Origin: Bacteroidaceae bacterium
GTDB lineage: Bacteria > Bacteroidota > Bacteroidia > Bacteroidales > Bacteroidaceae
Direction: 5' to 3'
Assembly: GCA_024697945.1 (NCBI GenBank)
Contig: JAILRU010000120.1
Location: forward strand, 1-47,478
Length of the DNA stretch: 47,478 nucleotides
A program made the translations under genes and the position numbers. How positions within the stretch are numbered: position 1 is the stretch's first letter; the number at the start of each line of letters is the position of its first letter. A model generated the notes under the pieces. It did no database searches. It was not told where the DNA came from and saw nothing but the letters and a program-made list of their open reading frames with translations. Positions 36,664-45,200 of the stretch are shown here, piece after piece.

Positions 36664-37152
36664 TCACTTCAAAAGCTCACGGACTTTCTCTATCAGCTCC
36701 GTCTCGGCACCGTCGGTATAGCCGTTGTGCTTATAGACAATTTCGCCTTTCCCATCGACAATCAGCACGTAGGGAATCATCTGAATGCTCAGGGCACGCT
36801 TAAAGTCGCCGTTCGGGTCGAGCAGCACCTCGTACTCCCAACCGTGGTTGCTCACTAAGGGCTTCACCTTGTTGATGTTCTGAGCCTGGTCGATACTTAC
36901 GGCAATGATTTTCACGCCTGTCTCTTCCTGCCACTCCTCGTAAACCTCGCTGATGGCATCCAATTCGCGGTTACAGGGTTTGCACCAAGTGGCAAAGAAG
37001 TCGATGATGAACGGTTTGCCTCCATTGGAAAGCGTATCGGTGCGAACCTCAGTGCCCTCCAAGGTCTTCAATGTAACAGCTGGCAATTGAGCCTGAACAG
37101 GAATCATGGAACAGGCAAGAGCCATAACAAGAAAAAGTACAAATCTTTTCAT
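36664..37152 (-). CDS. TlpA-like periplasmic thiol-disulfide oxidoreductase
   Basis: A 162-residue thioredoxin-fold protein with a signal peptide (about 21 residues, ending VQAQ). The active site is FFATWCKPCNREL (WCXXC with KP), and the cis-proline is in MIPYVLIVDG, as in TlpA/ResA-like reductases. It is the first gene of a five-gene minus-strand operon with the DUF6029 barrel and two Omp28 proteins, driven by a promoter at 37193-37223. The likely role is reduction or isomerisation of disulfides in exported proteins of the same operon; that is inference. Confidence 0.9.
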   Translation of the reverse strand: MKRFVLFLVMALACSMIPVQAQLPAVTLKTLEGTEVRTDTLSNGGKPFIIDFFATWCKPCNRELDAISEVYEEWQEETGVKIIAVSIDQAQNINKVKPLVSNHGWEYEVLLDPNGDFKRALSIQMIPYVLIVDGKGEIVYKHNGYTDGAETELIEKVRELLK

Positions 37153-37192
37153 TTGCTACTCAATTTATGTACTGATATTATTAAATTGAATG

Positions 37193-37223
37193 CAAAGATA
37201 CGACATATAATTCAAAATTCAAA
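37193..37223 (-). promoter_or_regulatory. Promoter of the tlpA-Omp28 operon
   Basis: Minus-strand TTTG (37220-37223), 19 nt, TATCTTTG (37193-37200). The -33 element is part of the ATTCAAA heptamer array at 37211-37236, so the array may set promoter strength. Confidence 0.65.
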
Positions 37224-37236
37224 ATTCAAAATTCAA
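37211..37236. repeat. ATTCAAA heptamer array between divergent tlpA and xylE
   Basis: Almost four units of ATTCAAA. It overlaps the -33 element of tlpA on one side and lies 16 bp from the -33 element of xylE on the other. Confidence 0.8.
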
Positions 37237-37252
37237 AATAAGTGAAAAAATA

Positions 37253-37283
37253 TTTGTTTTTCTCTCACTTATTCGTACCTTTG
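37253..37283 (+). promoter_or_regulatory. Promoter of the xylose operon
   Basis: TTTG (37253-37256), 19 nt, TACCTTTG (37276-37283). It lies 33 nt before the ATG at 37317 and decides that start over the earlier in-frame ATG. Confidence 0.75.
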
Positions 37284-37316
37284 TACGGAAATTCCTATAT
37301 AATACCAAAAATTAGC

Positions 37317-38789
37317 ATGAATCAGACCGAGCAATCTGGCAGTAAAGCCTACTTGTTTTCAATCGTTCTCGTCGCCGTTTTGGGCGGCCTACTCTTTGGC
37401 TATGACACAGCAGTTATTTCAGGTGCAGAAAAGGGTCTGCAGGCTTTCTTCATGGAAGCTAAGGATTTCCAGTATTCAAACATTTGGCACGGTTTCACAT
37501 CGGCAAGTGCCCTGATAGGCTGTATTATGGGCTCCTTCCTTTCTGGTTATCTGGCACTTAACCTGGGCCGTAAGCGCTCGCTTATCATAGCCGGTTTGCT
37601 TTTCTTTATCTCGGCTTTGGGAAGCATGGACCCCGAGTTCCTGTTCTTCAAGCAAGGAGACCCCAGTTTCTCACTGCTCATGGTGTTCAATGTCTATCGC
37701 ATCATCGGCGGCATCGGAGTCGGCTTGGCTTCTGCCATCTGCCCGATGTATATCGGTGAAGTTGCGCCTTATAAGATAAGAGGTATGCTTGTGTCGTGGA
37801 ACCAGTTTGCCATCATCTTTGGACAGCTGGTGGTCTATTTCGTGAACTTCTTCATCCTTGGCGACCACATTCAGCCTTTGGTAGAGGAAATGGGCAAGGG
37901 CATTGCCGCCATCAATCCCGCAGCACAATGGACAGTCACAAGCGGTTGGCGCTATATGTTTGGAAGCGAAGCCGTTCCTGCGGGACTCTTTGCCCTGCTC
38001 ATCTGCTTTGTTCCTGAGACTCCTCGCTACCTTGTTTCTGTAGGCAAGGACAACGAGGCTATGCACGTCCTCTCCAAGATAAATGGCAGCAGCAAGGCAG
38101 CTATCATCCTTCCGGAAATCAAGGAATCGATGGTGGTAAAGACCGAGAAGCTGATGACCTACGGTGCCATGTGTATCTTCGTAGGCATCATGCTCAGCGT
38201 GTTCCAACAGGCCGTGGGCATCAATGCTGTGTTGTACTACGCCCCACGTACCTTCGGTGATATGGGTATGCAAGACCCCATGATGATTACCGTTCTCATG
38301 GGCTTCATCAACATCATGTTTACGCTGGTAGCCATCTTTACGGTTGAGAAACTGGGTCGTAAGCCGCTACTCATCTCAGGTTCTATAGGTATGGCTATTG
38401 GCGCTTTGGGCGTTGCTGCAACCTTCGGCCATGAAGGATTGGAAGTTATCACCTGCGTCAGCTTGTTGATATATGCTGCCTGCTTCATGTTTTCGTGGGG
38501 CCCCATCTGCTGGGTACTCATTGCAGAGATATTCCCCAACACCATCCGAAGCAGCGCCGTAGCCTTTGCTGTGGCTGCCCAGTGGATTTCCAACTTTATC
38601 GTATCCAGCAGCTTCGTGCCTATGTTCAACATGCACTTGACAGAGGGTGACGACTTCGGTCATTGGTTTACATACGGCCTCTATGGCATCCTCTGCCTGC
38701 TGGCCGCCCTCTTCGTATGGAAACTTGTTCCTGAGACGAAAGGCAAGACGCTGGAGGAGATGAGTGCACTGTGGAAGAGCAGGAAATAA
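37317..38789 (+). CDS. xylE: MFS sugar transporter, D-xylose:H+ symporter type
   Basis: A 490-residue major facilitator of the sugar porter family with 12 predicted helices. Signature pieces are GGLLFGYDTAVISGAEKG in helix 1, NLGRKRS in loop 2-3, PETPRYL after helix 6, and PETKGKTLEE at the C-terminus. I start at the ATG at 37317 (MNQTEQSGSK), not at 37242: a strong promoter (37253-37283) lies inside the longer reading, so the earlier ATG cannot be in the main transcript. It heads xylE-xylB-xylA, which fixes xylose as the most likely substrate. Confidence 0.92.
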   Translation: MNQTEQSGSKAYLFSIVLVAVLGGLLFGYDTAVISGAEKGLQAFFMEAKDFQYSNIWHGFTSASALIGCIMGSFLSGYLALNLGRKRSLIIAGLLFFISALGSMDPEFLFFKQGDPSFSLLMVFNVYRIIGGIGVGLASAICPMYIGEVAPYKIRGMLVSWNQFAIIFGQLVVYFVNFFILGDHIQPLVEEMGKGIAAINPAAQWTVTSGWRYMFGSEAVPAGLFALLICFVPETPRYLVSVGKDNEAMHVLSKINGSSKAAIILPEIKESMVVKTEKLMTYGAMCIFVGIMLSVFQQAVGINAVLYYAPRTFGDMGMQDPMMITVLMGFINIMFTLVAIFTVEKLGRKPLLISGSIGMAIGALGVAATFGHEGLEVITCVSLLIYAACFMFSWGPICWVLIAEIFPNTIRSSAVAFAVAAQWISNFIVSSSFVPMFNMHLTEGDDFGHWFTYGLYGILCLLAALFVWKLVPETKGKTLEEMSALWKSRK

Positions 38790-38836
38790 AAAGGAGTCAA
38801 AGAAGTTAGAGTTAAAGAAGTTATAGACAATAGTAT

Positions 38837-40351
38837 ATGAAAAGAAACTATCTTTTAGGTTACGATGTGGGTAGCTCCAGCGTAAAGGCATCTTTGGTGG
38901 ATGTTGAAAGCGGAGCCTGCGTGGCATCAGCCTTCTATCCAAAGACAGAAGCCCCCATCAAGGCTGTTCGTGCCGGTTGGGCAGAGCAAGCCCCCGATGC
39001 GTGGTGGGAGTATCTTAAATCCGCAACTGCAGACGTTCTTTCGCAAAGCGGTGCAGCAAAAGACGAGGTAAAAGCCATTGGCATCTCTTATCAGATGCAC
39101 GGCTTGGTATGTGTGGATAAGGACTTGAAGCCCTTGCGCGATGCCATCATCTGGTGCGACTCACGTGCTGTTCCCTACGGTCAGAAAGCATTCGACACGC
39201 TGGGCAGCGAACAATGCCTGAGCCATCTGCTGAACTCGCCAGGCAACTTCACAGGTGCCAAACTGGCTTGGGTCAAGGAGAACGAACCAGAGACCTTTAA
39301 TAAAATATATAAGGTAATGCTGCCAGGCGATTATATTGCCTGCAAGCTCTCTGGAACGCCTGCCACAACAGTAAGTGGACTCTCCGAGGGTATGATGTGG
39401 GACTTCAAGGACAACCGTCCTGCACAGTTCCTGCTGGACTTCTACGGCATCCCTGCATCTATGCTGTCCGATATTGTTCCCACCTTTGGCATACAGGGCG
39501 AGGTCAATGCCGCAGCTGCTGCTGAACTGGGACTTGCTGAGGGAACACCCATCACCTATCGTGCTGGCGACCAACCCAACAATGCCCTCTCACTGGATGT
39601 CTTCGAGCCAGGCGAGGCTGCTACCACAGCTGGTACCTCTGGCGTTGTATATGGTGTGTTGGGCCAAGTGGCTTACGACCCACAGAGTCGTGTCAACACC
39701 TTTGCCCACGTGAACCACCTTGGGGGAATTCATAATTCACAATTCACAATTCATAATTCAGATACCAGGTTGGGAGTTTTGCTTTGCATCAATGGTACGG
39801 GTATCCTGAACTCCTGGATGCGTCGCAATGCAGCTCCTACAGGTATTGGCTATGCCGAGATGAACGACCTGGCTGCTCAGGCTCCCATTGGTGCAGACGG
39901 GCTCTCTATCCTTCCCTTCGGCAACGGTGCCGAGCGCGTGCTTTGCAACAAGGAGGTAGGTGCCAGCATTCACGGCATCAACTTCAACACCCATACGCAG
40001 GCACACCTGCTTCGTGCTGCCCAGGAAGGCATTGTCTTCAGTTTTGCCTACGGTATGGAAGTGATGCAGGAGATGGGCATGAGCCTCAAGACCATCCGTG
40101 CCGGCAAGGCCAATATGTTCCTCAGTCCCATCTTCCGCAACACACTGGCAGGTGTCACAGGAGCCACCATCGAGCTCTGTGATACCGACGGCAGCGTTGG
40201 CGCAGCCCGTGGTGCAGGAATGGGAGCAGGCATCTATGCCGACCACAAGGAGGCCTTTGCAGCCCTGAAGAAGCTGGAAGTCATCGAGCCAGACCTCAAG
40301 AACCAGACCGCCTATCGCGAAGCCTACCAGCGTTGGCGAAAATTAATTTGA
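38837..40351 (+). CDS. xylB: Xylulokinase
   Basis: A 504-residue FGGY-family sugar kinase phosphorylating D-xylulose to xylulose 5-phosphate. The N-terminal phosphate loop is YDVGSSSVKASLVD, the substrate-site region has SYQMHGLVCVD, and the C-terminal part has TAGTSGVVYG and ARGAGMGAGIY. At residues about 297-308 the peptide IHNSQFTIHNSD is encoded by ATTCATA/ATTCACA heptamers (39727-39762) in a surface-loop region; motifs on both sides are intact. It lies 47 bp after xylE and 85 bp before xylA. Confidence 0.96.
   Translation: MKRNYLLGYDVGSSSVKASLVDVESGACVASAFYPKTEAPIKAVRAGWAEQAPDAWWEYLKSATADVLSQSGAAKDEVKAIGISYQMHGLVCVDKDLKPLRDAIIWCDSRAVPYGQKAFDTLGSEQCLSHLLNSPGNFTGAKLAWVKENEPETFNKIYKVMLPGDYIACKLSGTPATTVSGLSEGMMWDFKDNRPAQFLLDFYGIPASMLSDIVPTFGIQGEVNAAAAAELGLAEGTPITYRAGDQPNNALSLDVFEPGEAATTAGTSGVVYGVLGQVAYDPQSRVNTFAHVNHLGGIHNSQFTIHNSDTRLGVLLCINGTGILNSWMRRNAAPTGIGYAEMNDLAAQAPIGADGLSILPFGNGAERVLCNKEVGASIHGINFNTHTQAHLLRAAQEGIVFSFAYGMEVMQEMGMSLKTIRAGKANMFLSPIFRNTLAGVTGATIELCDTDGSVGAARGAGMGAGIYADHKEAFAALKKLEVIEPDLKNQTAYREAYQRWRKLI
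39727..39762. repeat. In-frame heptamer array inside xylB
   Basis: ATTCATA, ATTCACA, ATTCACA, ATTCATA, ATTCAG, read IHNSQFTIHNS. Confidence 0.85.
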
Positions 40352-40413
40352 TAGGTTTGATGGGCTTAATAGGCTTGTTAACCCATCAACCCCATTAAGC
40401 CTAAAAAACCTAT
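40351..40413 (+). promoter_or_regulatory. Hairpin-forming spacer between xylB and xylA
   Basis: ATAGGTT (40351-40357) pairs with AACCTAT (40407-40413) and GGCTTAAT (40363-40370) with ATTAAGCC (40394-40401). It begins at the xylB stop; no T-run follows. It may stabilise or process the mRNA so that xylA is expressed differently from xylB. Confidence 0.5.
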
Positions 40414-40436
40414 AAACCCTATAATAAATTAAAACA

Positions 40437-41744
40437 ATGAAACAGTATTTTCCAGAAATTCCCGCCATCAAGTTCGAGGGCGTAGAGAGTAAGAATCCCC
40501 TGGCCTACCGTTATTACGACAAGGACCGCGTAGTCATGGGCAAGAAGATGAGTGAGTGGTTCAAGTTTGCCATGTGCTGGTGGCACACATTGTGTGCTGA
40601 AGGTGCCGACCAGTTTGGAGGCGGCACAAAGACCTTCCCGTGGAACAAAGCCAAAGACCCCGTGAAGGCTGCCAAGGACAAGGCCGACGCTGGCTTTGAA
40701 ATCATGCAGAAGCTGGGCATCGACTACTATTGCTTCCACGATGTGGACCTCGTGGCTGAAGCTGCCGACGTAGAGACCTACGAGAAGAACCTGAAGGAAG
40801 TGGTTGCCTACCTGAAGCAGAAGCAGGCCGAGACTGGCATCAAGCTCCTGTGGGGCACAGCCAACGTATTCGGCAACAAGCGCTACATGAACGGTGCCTC
40901 CACCAATCCTGACTTCGACGTAGTGGCACGTGCTATTGTGCAGATCAAGAACGCCATTGATGCTACCATTGAGCTGGGCGGTACCAACTACGTATTCTGG
41001 GGTGGTCGCGAAGGCTACATGAGCCTGCTGAACACCGACATGAAACGCGAGAAGGAGCACATGGCTACCATGCTGACTATGGCTCGCGACTATGCTCGCA
41101 GCAAGGGCTTCAAGGGCACTTTCCTCATCGAGCCCAAGCCCATGGAACCCAGCAAGCACCAGTATGACGTGGACACAGAGACCGTCATCGGCTTCCTGAA
41201 GGCACACAAGCTGGACAAGGACTTCAAGGTGAACATCGAGGTGAACCACGCTACACTGGCAGGTCACACCTTCGAGCACGAGCTGGCTTGCGCTGTGGAT
41301 GAAGGCATGCTGGGAAGCATTGATGCCAACCGCGGTGACTACCAGAACGGCTGGGACACCGACCAGTTCCCCATCGACCACTTTGAGTTGACTCAGGCCA
41401 TGATGCAGATTATCCGTGGCGGAGGCTTCAAGGACGGTGGTACCAACTTCGATGCCAAGACCCGTCGCAACAGCACCGACCTGGAGGACATCTTCATTGC
41501 CCACATCGCAGCTATGGATGCAATGGCACATGCCCTGCTCAGTGCAGCCGACATCCTCAAGAAGTCACCCCTACCCAAAATGCTGAAGGAGCGCTATGCA
41601 AGCTTTGACAAGGGCGAGGGAAAGAAGTTCGAACAAGGTAAGATGACCCTCGAGGAGGCTTACAAATACGGCAAGAAGGTTGGCGAACCCAAGCAGACCA
41701 GCGGCAAGCAAGAGCTCTACGAAGCCATCGTCAACATGTACTAA
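40437..41744 (+). CDS. xylA: Xylose isomerase
   Basis: A 435-residue class II xylose isomerase interconverting D-xylose and D-xylulose. Visible are CWWHTLCAEGADQFGGGT, the active-site CFHDVDL (His general base region), the metal-site LIEPKPMEP, the VNIEVNHATLAGH stretch, and GSIDANRGDYQNGWDTDQFP near the second metal. Length and start (MKQYFPEIPAIKFEG) are normal for the Bacteroidota form. Last gene of the xylose operon; a hairpin-forming spacer lies between xylB and xylA. An antitoxin gene follows after 29 bp. Confidence 0.97.
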   Translation: MKQYFPEIPAIKFEGVESKNPLAYRYYDKDRVVMGKKMSEWFKFAMCWWHTLCAEGADQFGGGTKTFPWNKAKDPVKAAKDKADAGFEIMQKLGIDYYCFHDVDLVAEAADVETYEKNLKEVVAYLKQKQAETGIKLLWGTANVFGNKRYMNGASTNPDFDVVARAIVQIKNAIDATIELGGTNYVFWGGREGYMSLLNTDMKREKEHMATMLTMARDYARSKGFKGTFLIEPKPMEPSKHQYDVDTETVIGFLKAHKLDKDFKVNIEVNHATLAGHTFEHELACAVDEGMLGSIDANRGDYQNGWDTDQFPIDHFELTQAMMQIIRGGGFKDGGTNFDAKTRRNSTDLEDIFIAHIAAMDAMAHALLSAADILKKSPLPKMLKERYASFDKGEGKKFEQGKMTLEEAYKYGKKVGEPKQTSGKQELYEAIVNMY

Positions 41745-41773
41745 TAGAGTAACCTTCCGCTTAAACATTTCAT

Positions 41774-41959
41774 ATGTTTATACCAGAATCGGCGAAAAGT
41801 TCTATAAAAGTCGCATACTTGCGACGCCAGCAACTTGCGGCTTTCTACGCCAAGCAGGTGGATGACGAGATGGACCAGCTTTGGGAAAGCGGTCAGTTTG
41901 ACGAGAAACGACTCCAAGAACTCCGCGGTTGCCACTTCCGAACACCTTACACGAAGTAG
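41774..41959 (+). CDS. Small antitoxin-like protein of a PIN-type toxin-antitoxin pair
   Basis: A 61-residue hydrophilic, helix-prone protein (MFIPESAKSSIKVAYLRRQQ...) rich in charged residues, ending HFRTPYTK. Short proteins of this kind commonly lie just upstream of PIN-domain toxins in Bacteroidota. A PIN-like N-terminus starts 4 bp after its stop codon, which supports the pairing. The reading frame is intact although the toxin is not. The DNA-binding or toxin-binding role is inferred from context. Confidence 0.6.
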   Translation: MFIPESAKSSIKVAYLRRQQLAAFYAKQVDDEMDQLWESGQFDEKRLQELRGCHFRTPYTK

Positions 41960-41962
41960 CCG

Positions 41963-42130
41963 ATGAATCCTGTAGTCATTAACACCAACTGCCTTTTGCA
42001 GATTATCTCGCGACACAGCCCCTACCGTCCCATTTGGGATGCAATTCCTCCAGGACTCCGCAGCACGCCATTCCCGCAGCTCAACCTTGTCACTTTGGAT
42101 GAATTCATGCAGACAAGACTTGTGAAGTAA
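41963..42130 (+). pseudogene. Internally deleted PIN-domain toxin
   Basis: The open frame encodes 55 residues. The first part, MNPVVINTNCLLQIISRHSP, is the start of a PIN-domain ribonuclease toxin with the first acidic position occupied by Asn (INTN). After YRPIWDAI it jumps to PGLRSTPFPQLNLVTLDEFM, which resembles the last strand and helix of the same family. The middle, roughly 80 residues with the remaining catalytic acids, is missing without loss of frame. The product cannot be a working nuclease. Normal family length is about 130-140 residues. Confidence 0.6.
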
Positions 42131-42175
42131 AATAGTAAGGCAAAAGCCACAGAAAGTTGTCTCTTGGGCAAAAAC

Positions 42176-42215
42176 ATCAAAGGGGAACAGACTTAAGTGT
42201 TTGTTCCCCTTTGAT
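42176..42215 (-). terminator. Terminator of the BspA-like gene
   Basis: ATCAAAGGGGAACA (42176-42189) is complementary to TGTTCCCCTTTGAT (42202-42215). On the minus strand it is followed by GTTTTT, so it best serves the BspA-like gene, and perhaps also the xylose/TA side. Confidence 0.8.
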
Positions 42216-42238
42216 TATACTAGAATTGTTTGTCTGGT

Positions 42239-45200
42239 CTATTTCACCAAGATTTTCTTTGTTGTTCCGTCTGAGTAGCGGATGATGTTGATGCCCTTCT
42301 GGGGTTTGTTCAGCTTGCGGCCTTGGATGTCGTAACGGATGTCATTCCCATGGGAAATGGCTGGGGCTAATCTTACGCCTGTGGGTGTCTCTATCCAAAA
42401 TTGACTCCATATAGGATGAGCCTTATATTGTTCAACAGCGACATCTGGTACAACCAATAAAATTTCCTTTGGTTGTATGTCATAAAATGTTTCGGTATCT
42501 ACTTGTGGCGTTTTTTCTGCAAAGCAATATATCTCCTTAAGTCCTTTACAGCTCGAAAAGGCTTTGTAGCCGATGTTGGTCACGCTCTCAGGGAGATTTG
42601 CCCAATAGGCTTCAAGCACCTTGCCACCATCCTTTGTATCAGCCATCCAGAAAGACTGCTGGTTTCTGCTGACATTGCCGATAACTTCTGTGATATAGCC
42701 GGTGATAGAATAGGTCTCGGTAGAGGTTTCTCCGTCTGCCATCATATTTGTCAATTCAATGGCCTCAGCACAGGTTATGGGAATGATATCATCATCAGGT
42801 GAAGAACCAGTAGCAGCAGCTTTCCTAATATTATTTTTAGTCAGTGTGGCATCGTCAACGAGGATGTCCTGCGAGACGGAATAGCTGCTGCCCTTCGGAT
42901 TCATGACGACGAGACAGAGGGTTGTCTTAGATGACAGTTCGAAGTCATAAGATACAAGGGTCCATCCGCTGTTGTTGAGGTCGGTATAGGTCTTTTTATA
43001 AGTATAAGCTCCTACAGAACCATCAGCATTCACAGGAACATAGCCTCCACGAGTCTGACATAAATCGCCTGTGGTGGACTTCGCATAGTAGGAGAAAGTG
43101 TAGGAACCAGCCTCGAGTGTCATCTCCTGAGTGGCGAGACGCTTGTTCTGGGTTCCAGGAGCAGCAACCATGCAAGAGAAATTGCCACCGCGTGCATCGG
43201 TGCTCTTGCTTAAAGTCGCATTGCTGGCGCTGCTTGCAGACTTCCAACCGGCAGGCTCTGAATCGCTGACCCAGTTCTCGAAGTCACCATTTGTAAGGTC
43301 TGTGACAGGGTCACCGCCACCACCCTGGCCGCCGCTATCATCACCGCCTTGGCCGCCGCCGCCTTCGCCCTGTTCCAGGACAACGACATCGGCTTTCATG
43401 ATTTCGGGTGTCACTTCGCCATTCTTGACGTACTTCATCAGCTTACCTGTAATCTTCACCTTCATGCCAACCTTAAACTCGGTCACGCCTACTATAGGGA
43501 TGGTAATGGAGGTCAGACCACTACACCCACAGAAAGCATAGTTGCTAATGCTGGTCACTTTATTGGGAATGACGAGGTCTGTAATCTCTTTAAATTCATT
43601 GCTGTAGAGATGGTGGCCGCAAAACAGAGGATTTGCAGAATCGTTACCAAACGAAATGCCACACCATGCAGCTATATCAGGTACAATAACCTTTCCTAAA
43701 CCACTACAACCATAGAAGGCATCCTCACCAATGTTAGTAACACTATTGGGAATGGTAACGGATGTGAGGCCACTGCAATTATAGAAGGCATCGTTCCAGA
43801 TGGCGGTCAATCCTGTAAAGTATTGTAACTCTTCGAACGAAGTGATTGATTTATTACCCTTGAAGACTGTTCCCAAGTTTGTAACAACAGCTGCCTCCTC
43901 TTTACTTAACTCGCCGTCACCGTTTATATCCCAGTTGGCAACACAAATCTCTTTTACTTTGGTATCGGCAAAGATGATGTTGGGGCTGCTGTTAACAATA
44001 ACATCGCATGTTGCTGTGAGATTTGTCCCATCGGTTGTTTTGGCAGTGATGACGGTCGTTCCGTTTGCTTTTGAAGTCACGACACCTGCATCGCTGACAG
44101 TAGCAACATCAGTATTGCTGCTCGACCATGTTACGTTATTATTAGTTGCATTGGAAGGTGTTACAGTTGCTATCAGCGTCGCTGTTTGATTAACATCATT
44201 AAATGACAGAGTAGTTTGATTGAGTGAGATACCTGTGGCAAGAACAGGTATTGCAACTATAACTTCGCAGGTTGCTGTGAGATCAGTCCCATCGGTTGTT
44301 TTGGCAGTGATGACGGTCGTTCCATTTGCTTTTGAAGTCACGACACCTTCATCGCTGACAATAGCTACATCAGTATTACTACTTGACCATGTTACCTTCT
44401 TGTTAGTTGCATTGGAGGGTGTTACAGTTGCTATCAGCGTCGCTGTTTGATTGGCAGCATTGAATGACAAGGTATTCTGATTGAGCGAGATACCTGTTGC
44501 AAGAACAGGTATTGCAACTGTAACTTCGCAGGTTGCTGTGAGATTTGTCCCATCGGTTGTTTTGGCAGTGATGACGGCCGTTCCGTTTGCTTTTGAAGTC
44601 ACGACACCTGAATCGCTTACAGTAGCTACATCAGTATTGCTGCTTGACCATGTTACGTTCTTATTAGTTGCATTGGAAGGTGTTACAGTTGCTATCAGCG
44701 TCGCTGTTTGATTTACATCATTAAATGACAGAGTAGTTTGATTGAGTGCGATACCTGTGGCAAGAACAGGTATTGCAACTGTAACATCGCAGGTTGCTGT
44801 GAGATCAGTTCCATCGGTTGTTTTGGCAGTGATGACGGTCGTTCCGTTTGCTTTTGAAGTCACGACACCTTCATCGCTGACAGTAGCTACATCAGTATTG
44901 CTGCTCGACCATGTTACTTTCTTATTAGTTGCATTGGAAGGTGTTACAATTGCTGTCAGCGTTGCTGATTGATTGGCAGCATTGAATAACAAGGAATACT
45001 GATTTAACGAGATACCTGTAGCTGGAACAGAAGATATTATAACTTCCATGTGAATGAATTCTTTCCATTGCTCCGCTCCTTGATAGGAGCTCAGACTCCC
45101 TTCTGGGACATAAAGCGTACACTCCCATTTATTGATATCGTTGAGAGCCTGTTTGCCGCAAGATGGAGGGGTGACGGCCTTACTGACTATTCTGGTAACT

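Noticed and set aside
37242..37316. N-terminal extension of xylE from the ATG at 37242
   Set aside because: The strong promoter at 37253-37283 lies inside it, and the family N-terminus fits the ATG at 37317.
40419..41531. 370-codon minus-strand frame opposite xylA
   Set aside because: Antisense shadow of xylose isomerase, produced by codon bias; no domain recognised.
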